The position numbers and the translations under genes are program-made. From Asticcacaulis sp. MM231 (GTDB taxonomy: Bacteria; Pseudomonadota; Alphaproteobacteria; Caulobacterales; Caulobacteraceae): 64,000 bases of DNA. Position 1 is the first letter of the stretch. Each line of letters begins with the position of its first letter. Of this stretch, positions 49,423-58,075 are shown piece by piece. The stretch is taken from contig NZ_OZ075108.1 of assembly GCF_964186625.1 (NCBI RefSeq), positions 496,001-560,000 of the forward strand, in the 5' to 3' direction. The notes under the pieces are model-generated. The model was not told the origin of the DNA. It did no database searches and worked only from the letters and a program-made list of their open reading frames with translations.

Positions 49423-50610
49423 TTAAGCTTCAGGCTTGGCTTTTGCGTCCATGGCGGCGACGGTCTCGGTTACGACCGAGCCTGGACCAACGTGCTGGAT
49501 GCCGCTGACCACGACGCGATCACCATCCTTCAAACCGGTGGTGACGATGCGCAGGCCGTTGGCCGTACCGCCGAGCGTCACTTCACGATAGGCGACCTTG
49601 TGATCGGCGCCCACCACATAGACGAAGCGCTTGCTCTGATCGGTGCCAAGGGCGAGTTCAGAGACCAGCACGGCCGGCTTGGTTTGCGCCGCGCCCATGC
49701 GGACACGGACGAACTGGCCGGGGATGAGCTTGCCTTCGGTATTCTGGAATACGGCGCGGGCGCGGAGAGTGCCGCTGGTGCCATCGAACTGGTTGTCGAT
49801 CAGTTGCAGATGGCCGTCGATCGGCGCACCATTATCCGTCTCGACGGTTACCGGGATGGTTTCGAGCGAGGCGGTGCCGAGGTCAGCGATGGTGCGGTTG
49901 ATGACCGTTTCATCGGCGTCGAAGCTGGCATAGATAGGGCTGACCGAAACGAGCGTGGTCAGCATTTGGGCTTGCGGGCCGGCGGCGACGAGGTTGCCGA
50001 CCGTGACTTCGATGCGACCGACACGACCCGAAACCGGGGCACGCACCTGCGTATAGCTCAGGTTCAGATTGGCCGATTGCAACGAGGCGCGGGCCGCAGC
50101 CAGATTGGCCTCGGCGGCTTTCAGATCGTTGGTGCGGCTTTCCAGCTCCGACTGCGCGATGGCATGGTCGTTCCACAGACGCTGAGCACGAGCCTGTTCG
50201 GAGGTGGCCAGGGTCAGGCGGGCGGTGGCGGCGGAGACATCGGCCTGGGCGCGGGCGGCTTCGGCCTGATAGGTGGCCGGGTCGATGGTGACGAGCAGTT
50301 CGCCCGCCTTGACCAGCGCGCCTTCGCGGAAGTGGATGGCCTTGACGGCGCCGGCGACGCGCGGGCGGATTTCCACGCGGTCAACGGCTTCGAGGTGGCC
50401 GGAGAAATCATCCCAGACGCTGACGTTTTGCGTGGCGACCACCGCAACCGTAACGGGTGTGGCGGCGGGGGCGGCGGCTTGTGACGCGGCCTGGGTGGTG
50501 AGGGCGGTGCCGATACCGGCGACGGCGAGAACGCTCAAAGAGACGGCGGCCACGACGAGCGCCTTACGGTAGCGTTCAAGCTTGATGGAAGAGACGATGG
50601 GGTCGAACAT
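49423..50610 (-). CDS. RND efflux periplasmic adaptor subunit (AcrA type)
   Basis: Membrane-fusion protein linking pump and outer-membrane channel; 395 residues from the ATG at 50610, which has AAAGGATC upstream (the frame extends to 50655). An N-terminal membrane anchor (KALVVAAVSLSVLAVAGIG), a biotinyl-lipoyl-like half-motif (VAGAVKAIHFREGALVKAGELLVTIDP), a coiled-coil hairpin and beta-barrel domains. First gene of the efflux operon, divergent from the TetR regulator. Confidence 0.92.
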   Translation of the reverse strand: MFDPIVSSIKLERYRKALVVAAVSLSVLAVAGIGTALTTQAASQAAAPAATPVTVAVVATQNVSVWDDFSGHLEAVDRVEIRPRVAGAVKAIHFREGALVKAGELLVTIDPATYQAEAARAQADVSAATARLTLATSEQARAQRLWNDHAIAQSELESRTNDLKAAEANLAAARASLQSANLNLSYTQVRAPVSGRVGRIEVTVGNLVAAGPQAQMLTTLVSVSPIYASFDADETVINRTIADLGTASLETIPVTVETDNGAPIDGHLQLIDNQFDGTSGTLRARAVFQNTEGKLIPGQFVRVRMGAAQTKPAVLVSELALGTDQSKRFVYVVGADHKVAYREVTLGGTANGLRIVTTGLKDGDRVVVSGIQHVGPGSVVTETVAAMDAKAKPEA

Positions 50611-50715
50611 AACAAAGATCCTTTGGGGAGAAAGGAAGGAGAGGGGGAGGTACACTTAACTTGGCTGCATGGGTGGCGAATGAGGGCTTGTGATCTCGGC
50701 ACAAAAACCTAATTT

Positions 50716-50783
50716 AATGCGGCGTCGCATTTAAATAGTCCGGCGATGTCATTTTGTAAACATATTTTTATGCGACATCGCAA
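50716..50783. promoter_or_regulatory. Probable TetR operators in the efflux promoter region
   Basis: Two palindromes of the same design: AATGCGGCGTCGCATT (50716-50731) and TATGCGACATCGCAAA (about 50769-50784), half-site ATGCG/CGCA(T) with a 4-base centre. A partial third GCGATGTC lies between them. Located in the divergent region between adaptor and regulator genes. Confidence 0.65.
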
Positions 50784-50962
50784 ATAAATATGTTATACCC
50801 CTCAAACGAGAGCGGAAAACCTTATATCCGTATAGATTTTTTAGGGTGGCCCGTGCGCCTAAAGAGGATTAGTCTGGACTTGTGCCAAAAACTGGCAACT
50901 GACACTTTTAGGTTTGGCACATTTAGGTCAGAACAGTTTTGGTTTGGGAGTAGCGTGCCGTG

Positions 50963-51646
50963 ATGGATGATCTGAAAACGTTCGAGCTGCCTGATGCGGT
51001 GTGCGGCGGACAGGCCGTGGATGCGGAAGCCTGCGCCGGTGTGCGCAAGCGTGGCCGACCGCGCGCCTTCGATCCCGATGTGGTGCTGGAAACCGTGCTG
51101 GAAATGTTCTGGATGCGCGGCTTCGCCAACACCTCGCTCGATGACATTTCCGCCGCCACCGGGGTCAGCCGGCCCAGCCTCGCCGCCACGTTTGGTGACA
51201 AGGAAGCGCTCTATCTCAAGGCCATGGAGCGCTATCGCAACAACATCAGCCGCCAGCTTGATGTCGTGCTGCAATGTACGGGTAACGATGGTGCGCTGCG
51301 GGATATCATCAACCGCTATTTCGATATCATGATCGGCTCCTACACGGGGGAAACCGAGGAATGCCTGGGGTGCGCCTTCATGTGTACGGCGCTCAATGAA
51401 GCGCCACGCCATGAATCGATCATGAGCGTGTTGCAGGGCACGATCGAGGAATTCGATTTGCGCTTCGAGCGCTTCTTCACTAAGGCGCAGGAACTGGGCC
51501 ATATCGGCTCCAATCAGGACCCTAAGGTGATGTCGCAGATGATTACCTCGCTGACATCCAGCCTGGCCGTACGCGCCCGCGCCGGCGCCAGCCGTGCGGA
51601 TCTGCAAAAGATCGTCGATGCCACGACGAGCTTCCTCTTTCCCTAA
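50963..51646 (+). CDS. TetR-family transcriptional regulator of the efflux operon
   Basis: A 227-residue repressor-like protein. HTH at about residues 30-78 (DDISAATGVSRPSLAATFGDKEALYLKAMERY) after a basic RKRGRPRAF stretch, then a C-terminal ligand-binding helical domain with three cysteines. Divergent from the RND operon, which it probably represses. The start may be ATG 50963 or GTG 50960; GGGAG at 50946-50950 fits the GTG spacing slightly better. Confidence 0.85.
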   Translation: MDDLKTFELPDAVCGGQAVDAEACAGVRKRGRPRAFDPDVVLETVLEMFWMRGFANTSLDDISAATGVSRPSLAATFGDKEALYLKAMERYRNNISRQLDVVLQCTGNDGALRDIINRYFDIMIGSYTGETEECLGCAFMCTALNEAPRHESIMSVLQGTIEEFDLRFERFFTKAQELGHIGSNQDPKVMSQMITSLTSSLAVRARAGASRADLQKIVDATTSFLFP

Positions 51647-51716
51647 GATTTTTCGCGTGGCAAATGGCCGCAAGCCCTGAGAATAGAACGCAGTCGCTTG
51701 ACCTGCCATGCCCATA

Positions 51717-51729
51717 AATGATAGTCATT
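51717..51729 (+). promoter_or_regulatory. Candidate Fur box upstream of feoAB
   Basis: AATGATAGTCATT is a perfect inverted repeat with a 3-base centre and closely matches the classical Fur consensus core, 23 bases before the feoA ATG. Suggests iron repression through Fur. Confidence 0.7.
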
Positions 51730-51751
51730 CGCAACCGTGTGAGTGACGCTT

Positions 51752-51991
51752 ATGAAATTGACTGAACTGCCCGCTTTTGCCCCCGGCCTGGTGACCGGCG
51801 TGATCGATACCCATGATGGGGATCTGATTAGCAACCGCTTGCGTGAATTGGGTTTCGTCGATGGCGAGCCGGTGCGTGTGGTGGGCCGCGGACCCATCGG
51901 CGCCGATCCGCTGCTGATCCAGATCGGCTTTACGCGCTTCGCCCTGCGCCGTTCGGAAGCCGCCCGCGTCATGGTTGAGCAGGCCGCCTAG
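51752..51991 (+). CDS. feoA: Ferrous iron transport protein A
   Basis: A 79-residue SH3-like FeoA domain (MKLTELPAFAPGLVTGV, ISNRLRELGFVDGEPVRVVGRGP, LIQIGFTRFALRRSEA). Cytosolic partner of FeoB. The ATG at 51752 is preferred to a GTG at 51743. It ends 1 base before feoB. Confidence 0.88.
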   Translation: MKLTELPAFAPGLVTGVIDTHDGDLISNRLRELGFVDGEPVRVVGRGPIGADPLLIQIGFTRFALRRSEAARVMVEQAA

Positions 51992-51992
51992 A

Positions 51993-53828
51993 ATGGATAC
52001 GCTCACGATCGCTCTTGTCGGCAACCCGAACTGCGGGAAGACGGCTCTTTTCAATCAGCTTACCGGCGCCCGTCAGAAGGTGGCCAACTATGCGGGCGTC
52101 ACCGTCGAGCGCAAGGAGGGCCATTTCATTGCGCCGTCTGGCCGCAAGGTGCAGGTGCTCGATCTGCCGGGCACCTACAGCCTGGAGGCCATGGGGCCGG
52201 ACGAAATCATCACCCGCGATATCTGCCTTGGCCGCCGCGAAGGCGAGACCATGCCGGACCTGATCGTGTGCGTGGCCGACGCCACCAACCTGCGTCTGCA
52301 CCTGCGCTTTGTGATGGAGGTCAAGCGCCTTGGCCGGCCGATGATTCTGGCGCTCAACATGATGGATGCGGCCCGCAAGCGCGGCATCACCATCGACACT
52401 GCCAAATTAGAGGCCGAACTCGGCGTCCGGGTGATCGAAACCGTAGCTGTGAAAGCCAATGGCACGGCAGATCTGGTGGCGCATCTCGATGCTAACGTCG
52501 CGCCGCATGTGCCGGATATCCGCGAGACGGGCGATCTCCACGGTGATGTCCGTCGTATCCTGAATGCCGCCGTCGTCATGCCGCAACGGACATCGCTGAT
52601 CGATGACCGGCTCGACGGCATCCTGCTCAACCCCTTACTCGGCATTCCGATCCTGATGGTCATCATGTTCGTCGTTTTCCAGGCGGTGTTCACCTGGGCG
52701 ACGCCGGCGATGGACGCCATCGAAGCCAGCATGGCGTGGCTCGGCGGCGTGGTGACGCAAACCCTGCCCGACGGTCTGCTGAAAAGCTTCATCGCCGACG
52801 CCCTGATCGGCGGCCTGGGCTCTGTCATTGTCTTCCTGCCGCAGATCATCATCCTGTTCTTCTTCATCCTGATCCTTGAAGAGTTGGGCTATCTGCCGCG
52901 CGCTGCCTTCCTGCTCGATAACCTGATGTCGAAGGCCGGCCTGACCGGGCGCTCGTTCATCCCTCTGCTATCCAGCCATGCCTGCGCCATTCCGGGCGTC
53001 ATGGCCACGCGGTCGATCCACGATATCCGTGACCGCATCACCACGATCATGATCGCGCCGCTGATGACCTGTTCGGCGCGCCTGCCGGTCTATGCCCTGC
53101 TGATCGGCGCCTTCCTGCCCAATACTAAGGTGTTCGGCTTCCTGAGCTTCCAGGGGCTGGTGCTCTTCGCCATGTATATCACCGGCATCTTCAGCGGGCT
53201 GATGGTGTCGCTGGTCATCGCCCTGTTCCGCAAGGACAAGAGCGAGCATCCGCTGATTATGGAACTGCCGTCCTACCGCCTGCCGCACGTCAAGAACCTG
53301 GCTATCGGGCTTGGCGAGCGCGCCATGATCTTCATGCGCCGCATCACCGGCATCATTTTCACCGTCAATACCCTCCTGTGGGTCGCCAGCACCTTCCCCG
53401 GTAAGCCCGAAGGCGGCACCCTGCCGGATATCGACTATTCCTTTGCCGGCATGGTGGGGCACTGGATCGAGCCGATCTTTGCGCCCATCGGTTTCAACTG
53501 GCAGATCTGCGTGGCGCTGATACCGGGCCTAGCGGCACGCGAAGTCGCTGTCTCTGCGCTGGGCACGGTCTATGCCATTTCCGGTAGCGATGACACCGTG
53601 GCGACGCAACTGGGCTCGCTGATCTCGTCGCAATGGACGCTGGCGACGGCTCTGTCGCTGATGGCGTGGTATGTCTTCGCGCCGCAATGTCTGTCGACGC
53701 TGGCCGTCATCAGGCGCGAAACCAATTCCTGGAAGATGGTCGGCGTCACGGCCGGTTATCTCTTCGTGCTTGCCTATATGGCGGCCTTCATCACCTATCA
53801 GATCACTCATTTTTTTGTGGGGCACTGA
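51993..53828 (+). CDS. feoB: Ferrous iron transporter B
   Basis: GTPase-coupled Fe(II) importer of 611 residues. N-terminal G domain with G1 motif GNPNCGKT (10-17), G3 DLPGTYSL and G4 NMMD, then gate-type membrane domains with LPRAAFLLDNLMSKAGLTGRSFIPLLSSHACAIPGVMATR-type conserved segments. The length is that of compact alphaproteobacterial FeoBs. ATG 51993 starts 1 base after feoA, so the two are co-translated. Confidence 0.93.
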   Translation: MDTLTIALVGNPNCGKTALFNQLTGARQKVANYAGVTVERKEGHFIAPSGRKVQVLDLPGTYSLEAMGPDEIITRDICLGRREGETMPDLIVCVADATNLRLHLRFVMEVKRLGRPMILALNMMDAARKRGITIDTAKLEAELGVRVIETVAVKANGTADLVAHLDANVAPHVPDIRETGDLHGDVRRILNAAVVMPQRTSLIDDRLDGILLNPLLGIPILMVIMFVVFQAVFTWATPAMDAIEASMAWLGGVVTQTLPDGLLKSFIADALIGGLGSVIVFLPQIIILFFFILILEELGYLPRAAFLLDNLMSKAGLTGRSFIPLLSSHACAIPGVMATRSIHDIRDRITTIMIAPLMTCSARLPVYALLIGAFLPNTKVFGFLSFQGLVLFAMYITGIFSGLMVSLVIALFRKDKSEHPLIMELPSYRLPHVKNLAIGLGERAMIFMRRITGIIFTVNTLLWVASTFPGKPEGGTLPDIDYSFAGMVGHWIEPIFAPIGFNWQICVALIPGLAAREVAVSALGTVYAISGSDDTVATQLGSLISSQWTLATALSLMAWYVFAPQCLSTLAVIRRETNSWKMVGVTAGYLFVLAYMAAFITYQITHFFVGH

Positions 53829-53829
53829 C

Positions 53830-54090
53830 ATGATCTATTCCGTCGTTCAGGCTGTGATCATCACGGCGATCGTCGCCTTCTGCGCCCTGCAGATGTTGCG
53901 TCGGCTGATGCCGAAGCTGAGCCATGATCTCCAGGTCAGGGGCTCAAAAGCGCTCAATCGCGCCGATCTGCCGGCGGTCGTGCAGTCCATCGGCCAGAAA
54001 CTGCAGCCGGTCGAAGCGCCGGATAGCGGCTGCGGTTCGGGCTGCGGAAGCTGCAAGGGCTGCTCGACTGGCTTTGAGATCAAGGACTGA
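53830..54090 (+). CDS. Small Cys-rich membrane protein of the feo operon
   Basis: An 86-residue protein with one N-terminal TM helix (VVQAVIITAIVAFCALQML) and a C-terminal cysteine cluster C-x3-C-x2-C-x2-C (CGSGCGSCKGC). Starts 1 base after feoB. It resembles FeoB-associated Cys-rich proteins found in many feo operons; possibly an iron-handling or FeoC-like accessory. Function is inferred from position. Confidence 0.75.
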   Translation: MIYSVVQAVIITAIVAFCALQMLRRLMPKLSHDLQVRGSKALNRADLPAVVQSIGQKLQPVEAPDSGCGSGCGSCKGCSTGFEIKD

Positions 54091-54162
54091 TTGTCGACGG
54101 GCTGGCTTGACAGTCCTGCCGGCGGCTCCCTATTCAGGTTGATATAAAAACCGGGAGCGAAC

Positions 54163-54582
54163 ATGCAAACCACACTGACTCTGGGCGAGGCCGAGGCCCG
54201 GCTGGCTATCGATGCCTGCGTGGCCGAACTGAAAAAGCGCGGCAAGGCCGGCGTGGTGGCGGTCGGTGACAGCCACGGCGAATTGCTGGCCCTGTGGCGC
54301 ACCGATGGCTGCGCCCTGCCGCCCATCGTCATCGCGCAAAACAAGGTCTATACCGCTGCCCGCGTGCGTGGTCCTTCCGGCGATCTCGGCCGTAACGCTC
54401 AGGCGGATGGTTCCGACGTTCATTATCACGGCGATTCGCGCTATGTCGGTTGGGACGGCGGCGCGCCGGTCATGTACAAGGGGCAATGCCTTGGCGCCGT
54501 CGCGGTCAGCGGCCTGTCGGGCGTCGAAGATCTGGACATCGCCACTATCGGCATCACCGCAATCCTTAACGCACTGGACTGA
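54163..54582 (+). CDS. GlcG/HbpS family heme-binding-like protein
   Basis: A 139-residue protein with the HbpS/GlcG fold pattern: LTLGEAEARLAIDACVAELKKRG, a middle HGELLALWRTDG and GAVAVSGLSGVEDLDIA near the end. No signal peptide. Family members bind heme or cobalamin or form oligomers of unknown role. A GGGAGCG site lies before the ATG. Follows the feo genes and precedes an aldo/keto reductase by 5 bases. Confidence 0.78.
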   Translation: MQTTLTLGEAEARLAIDACVAELKKRGKAGVVAVGDSHGELLALWRTDGCALPPIVIAQNKVYTAARVRGPSGDLGRNAQADGSDVHYHGDSRYVGWDGGAPVMYKGQCLGAVAVSGLSGVEDLDIATIGITAILNALD

Positions 54583-54587
54583 AATTC

Positions 54588-55628
54588 ATGGCTTTTCCCG
54601 TTCCCTATGTCGCCGCAAGTGACCGCTACACCTCCATGCCCTATCGCCGCTGTGGCCGTTCGGGTCTGAAATTGCCCGCCATTTCGCTGGGCCTGTGGCA
54701 GAATTTCGGCGGCGTCGATGTCTTTGAGACCGGCCGCGCTATTCTGCACTACGCCCTTGACCATGGCATCACGCACTTCGATCTCGCCAATAACTACGGC
54801 CCGCCCTACGGCTCGGCGGAAGAGAATTTCGGCCGCGTGATGGCCACCGATTTCAAGGCGCACCGCGATGAACTGGTGATCTCGACCAAGGCCGGCTGGG
54901 ATATGTGGCCTGGCCCCTATGGCGATGTCGGCGGTTCGCGCAAATATCTGATCGCCAGTTGCGACCAGAGCCTCAAGCGCATGGGCGTCGATTATGTCGA
55001 TATCTTCTATTCGCACCGTGTTGATCCGGAAACGCCTCTGGAAGAAACCATGGGCGCGCTGGCCCATCTGCACCGCCAGGGCAAGGCGCTCTATCTCGGT
55101 ATCTCGTCCTATTCGCCCGAGCTGACCCGGCAGGCCGCCGCTATCCTGAAAAGCGAGGGCGTGCCGCTGCTCATTCATCAGCCCTCCTATTCGATGCTCA
55201 ACCGCTGGATCGAGGAAGGCCTGCTCGATACGTTGGGCGAGCTGGGCACGGGCTGCATCGCTTTCTCGCCCCTGGCGCAAGGCATGTTGTCGAACAAGTA
55301 CATTCATGGCGTGCCGGCCGATGCCCGCGCCGCCAAGGCCGGTTCGTTCAATCAAAAACTGATCACCGACGACAATATCCGCCGTATTGGCGAGCTTAAC
55401 AAGATCGCCGAAAGCCGTGGCCAGACCTTGGCACAGATGGCGATTGCCTGGGTTCTGCGCGATCCGCGCGTCACCTCGGCGCTGGTGGGCGCACGCACGG
55501 TCGAGCAACTGGCCGACACGCTGAAATCGCTCGATAATCTCGCCTTCTCTGAGGCCGAACTGGCCAATATCGACACCTTCGCTACCGAAGGAGGCATCGA
55601 CCTGTGGAAGGTGTCGTCAACCCTGTAA
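54588..55628 (+). CDS. Aldo/keto reductase (YghZ-like)
   Basis: A 346-residue NADPH-dependent oxidoreductase of the (beta/alpha)8 type. Catalytic-tetrad regions are visible: HFDLANNYGPPYGSAE (Asp and Tyr), VISTKAGW (Lys) and FYSHRVDPETPLEETM (His). The GPPYGSAE segment and length resemble YghZ, L-glyceraldehyde-3-phosphate reductase, which also detoxifies methylglyoxal. Starts 5 bases after the GlcG-like gene. Confidence 0.85.
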   Translation: MAFPVPYVAASDRYTSMPYRRCGRSGLKLPAISLGLWQNFGGVDVFETGRAILHYALDHGITHFDLANNYGPPYGSAEENFGRVMATDFKAHRDELVISTKAGWDMWPGPYGDVGGSRKYLIASCDQSLKRMGVDYVDIFYSHRVDPETPLEETMGALAHLHRQGKALYLGISSYSPELTRQAAAILKSEGVPLLIHQPSYSMLNRWIEEGLLDTLGELGTGCIAFSPLAQGMLSNKYIHGVPADARAAKAGSFNQKLITDDNIRRIGELNKIAESRGQTLAQMAIAWVLRDPRVTSALVGARTVEQLADTLKSLDNLAFSEAELANIDTFATEGGIDLWKVSSTL

Positions 55629-55735
55629 ATTTTTTTGACAGGGTTTAATTTAGCTCAACTGTCGGGCGATATTTCATCGCCCGACAAAACAACACTGATT
55701 TGATATGGTATTGCGTGTAGTGAAGGTAATTGCCT

Positions 55736-56770
55736 ATGTCGAAATTTCACACCTCTGAACAGCCGGGGCCTGCTCCCCTCATCTGGTACGCCCGCTGCCC
55801 GACCCTGACCGCCATGGGGCTGGTGGCTAACCGCGGCGTTTTCCAACGTGAATTCCTGCGTGAAAATGTTCACCTGGTGTCGGTGCGTGAAAATTCGACG
55901 CCGAGCGTGCGGCAGGGTCACCTCGATCACAGCCTGCCGAACCTGATCCGCGAAGCCGACGCCGCCACCGCCTTATGGGCGCATGGTCAGAACGAACGTT
56001 CTCGCCTGCTGGCGATCGGCCAGACCTATCACTCGGTCAGCGTGGTGACGCGTCCGGGCCAGGCGATCAACGGTCTGCGCGATCTGGTTGGGCGTCGCCT
56101 TAGCCTGATCAAGGAAGCGGGTAATTTTTCGCCGGCGCAGGTGCGATCCTTGCGCGCCTGGGAAACCGTGCTCGATGTTGCCGGTATTACCAAATCCGAC
56201 ATCGAGTTCGCGCCGGTGGTGGCCGATCATCCGAGCGTGCCCTTTGGCGATGTGGCGCGACGCGAGGTTGAGGCCTTGCTCGGCGGCCAGAGCGATGTCG
56301 CCATCCTGTTCGGCGCTAAGGGCCTGGAACTGGCGCGTTCGGCGCATCTGAAAGAGGTGCATCGCTTTACGGCCGAGGAGATCCGCAGCCATCCGCGCCT
56401 GGCGGGTCTGGTCGAACTGCGCGCCGTCACGGTGGATCACGTGCTGCTCGAAGGGCGTGCCGATATCGTTACGCGATTGCTTGGCAACCTGATCGAGGCC
56501 GCGCACTGGGCGGAGGCTTTCCCGAAAGAGGCCATCAAACAGGCCGCTATCGAGGGCAAGGTCGAAAGCGATGACGCGGCGACAGCCTATGGTGACCTGC
56601 TCGGCGCCAGCGCGAAACTGGGGCTGGAGCCGGAACGGCTGGCGGCTATGGAAGATTTGCAGAACTGGCTGAAACACCGTCACTTGCTGCCGGAGCACCA
56701 CCAGATTGCCGCGTGGACCGATCCGTCCGTCTTGCAGGCCGCAAAACAGAATTTGAACGTCGAGGCCTGA
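55736..56770 (+). CDS. Soluble DszB/SsuA-like substrate-binding-fold protein
   Basis: A 344-residue protein with the type-2 periplasmic-binding fold of sulfonate/nitrate-type binding proteins: YARCPTLTAMGLVANRGVF at the start, LWAHGQNERSRLLAIGQTYHSVSVVTRPG in the middle and NGLRDLVGRRLSLIKEAG later. No signal peptide and no transporter genes adjacent, which is closer to the sulfinate desulfinase DszB than to an ABC binding protein. DszB's Cys-Gly-containing motif could be matched only loosely (ARCPT). The ATG at 55736 follows GAAGG. Confidence 0.6.
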   Translation: MSKFHTSEQPGPAPLIWYARCPTLTAMGLVANRGVFQREFLRENVHLVSVRENSTPSVRQGHLDHSLPNLIREADAATALWAHGQNERSRLLAIGQTYHSVSVVTRPGQAINGLRDLVGRRLSLIKEAGNFSPAQVRSLRAWETVLDVAGITKSDIEFAPVVADHPSVPFGDVARREVEALLGGQSDVAILFGAKGLELARSAHLKEVHRFTAEEIRSHPRLAGLVELRAVTVDHVLLEGRADIVTRLLGNLIEAAHWAEAFPKEAIKQAAIEGKVESDDAATAYGDLLGASAKLGLEPERLAAMEDLQNWLKHRHLLPEHHQIAAWTDPSVLQAAKQNLNVEA

Positions 56771-56808
56771 GGTCCTTATCCCTCCCGCAGGTTATCCGCT
56801 CAAATCAG

Positions 56809-56838
56809 GGCCCGAAGCTTCTCCCCAGGCTTCGGGCC
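56809..56838 (+). terminator. Terminator hairpin after the DszB-like gene
   Basis: Stem GGCCCGAAG/CTTCGGGCC with a 12-base loop followed by TCTTAT, 38 bases after the stop. Confidence 0.6.
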
Positions 56839-56882
56839 TCTTATGCTATGGATGAGGCGATTCTCTTCCTCCGAGGCCCGAT

Positions 56883-58028
56883 ATGAACCCTGTCTTCGCC
56901 GACTTACCCGTCAGTATTTTCGAGATCATGTCGCTGGAAGCGAAGACGCTTGGTGCGATCAATCTCGGTCAGGGTTTTCCCGAAACCGACGGTTTCCCGG
57001 AGGTGCGTGAAGCTGCCGCGCACGCACTTATGGAGCAATCCAACCAGTATGCACCGATGCGCGGACTGCCGGTTTTGCGACAGGCTGTGGCGGATTTTTA
57101 CGAGCGCCAGCAGGGGCTTAAGCTCGATCCCGATACGCAGGTGCTGATTACCTCCGGCGCTACCGAGGCCATCTGCGCGACGATCTTGTCCATGATCACG
57201 CCGGGCGATGAGGTGGTGGTGTTCGAGCCGATGTACGATGCCTATGTGCCACTGATCCGGCGCGCCGGCGGCATCCCGCGCATCGTCCAGCTTTCACCGC
57301 CATACTGGCAATTCAGCGATGACGACCTGAAAGCGGTCTTTACCAGCCGGACGAAACTGGTGCTGATCACCACGCCGAACAACCCGACGACCCATTGTTT
57401 TACGCCTGAACAACTCTCTTTACTGGCTGACTATTGTGAGCGTTTTGACGCTTATGTCTTGAGCGACGAGGTGTGGGAGCAGGTGGTGTTCGATCGTCAT
57501 CATGTCAGCGTGCTGCATATCCCGAGCCTGGCGCGGCGCTCGATCAAGATCGGTTCGGCCGGCAAGATCTTCTCGCTCACCGGCTGGAAGGTCGGGTTCG
57601 TGGTCGCCGACAAGGCGCTAATCGATCAGGTGGCGCGGGCGCACCAGTTCATCACCTTCGCCACGCCGCCAGCCTTGCAACACGCTGTCGCCTTCGGGCT
57701 TGGCCTGCCGCAGACGCGTTTCGATACGGCGCTGGATGAACTGAAAAGACAGCGTGACTATCTCAGCCGTCTGCTGACCGAGGCGGGCTTTCATCTGCTG
57801 CCGGCTGAGGGCACCTATTTCCTCAATGTCGACCTGCGCGCCTCTGGCGTTACCGGTTCGGGCCTTTATGTCGCCTATGATCTGGTCAGGCATCATGGCC
57901 TGGCCACCATACCTTTGCAGGCCTTTTGCGAGACGGGCCGTGACCTGGCGGTCTTGCGTCTGTGCTTCGCCAAATCACTTGACAGCTTGAGCAAGGGTGC
58001 GGCGGCCTTAAGCAAAATCAATTGTTAA
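56883..58028 (+). CDS. Class I/II pyridoxal-phosphate aminotransferase
   Basis: A 381-residue fold-type I aminotransferase. Conserved segments include AINLGQGFPETDG, YAPMRGLPVLRQAVADFY, ITSGATEAICA, TTPNNPTT and the PLP lysine in SAGKIFSLTGWKVGF. The GQGFPETDG start resembles methionine/kynurenine aminotransferases (YbdL, KAT type). Substrate cannot be fixed. GAGG precedes the ATG. Converges on the cupin-like gene. Confidence 0.87.
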   Translation: MNPVFADLPVSIFEIMSLEAKTLGAINLGQGFPETDGFPEVREAAAHALMEQSNQYAPMRGLPVLRQAVADFYERQQGLKLDPDTQVLITSGATEAICATILSMITPGDEVVVFEPMYDAYVPLIRRAGGIPRIVQLSPPYWQFSDDDLKAVFTSRTKLVLITTPNNPTTHCFTPEQLSLLADYCERFDAYVLSDEVWEQVVFDRHHVSVLHIPSLARRSIKIGSAGKIFSLTGWKVGFVVADKALIDQVARAHQFITFATPPALQHAVAFGLGLPQTRFDTALDELKRQRDYLSRLLTEAGFHLLPAEGTYFLNVDLRASGVTGSGLYVAYDLVRHHGLATIPLQAFCETGRDLAVLRLCFAKSLDSLSKGAAALSKINC

Positions 58029-58075
58029 ATTATATAAAAGGGTTAGCGGAAACAACGGTTGAATCTTAACCCTGT

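Noticed and set aside
55661..55685. Perfect 10-bp hairpin after the aldo/keto reductase as a terminator
   Set aside because: It is followed by AAAA, not T, on the plus strand, so it is not an intrinsic terminator for that gene; kept only as an unexplained hairpin.
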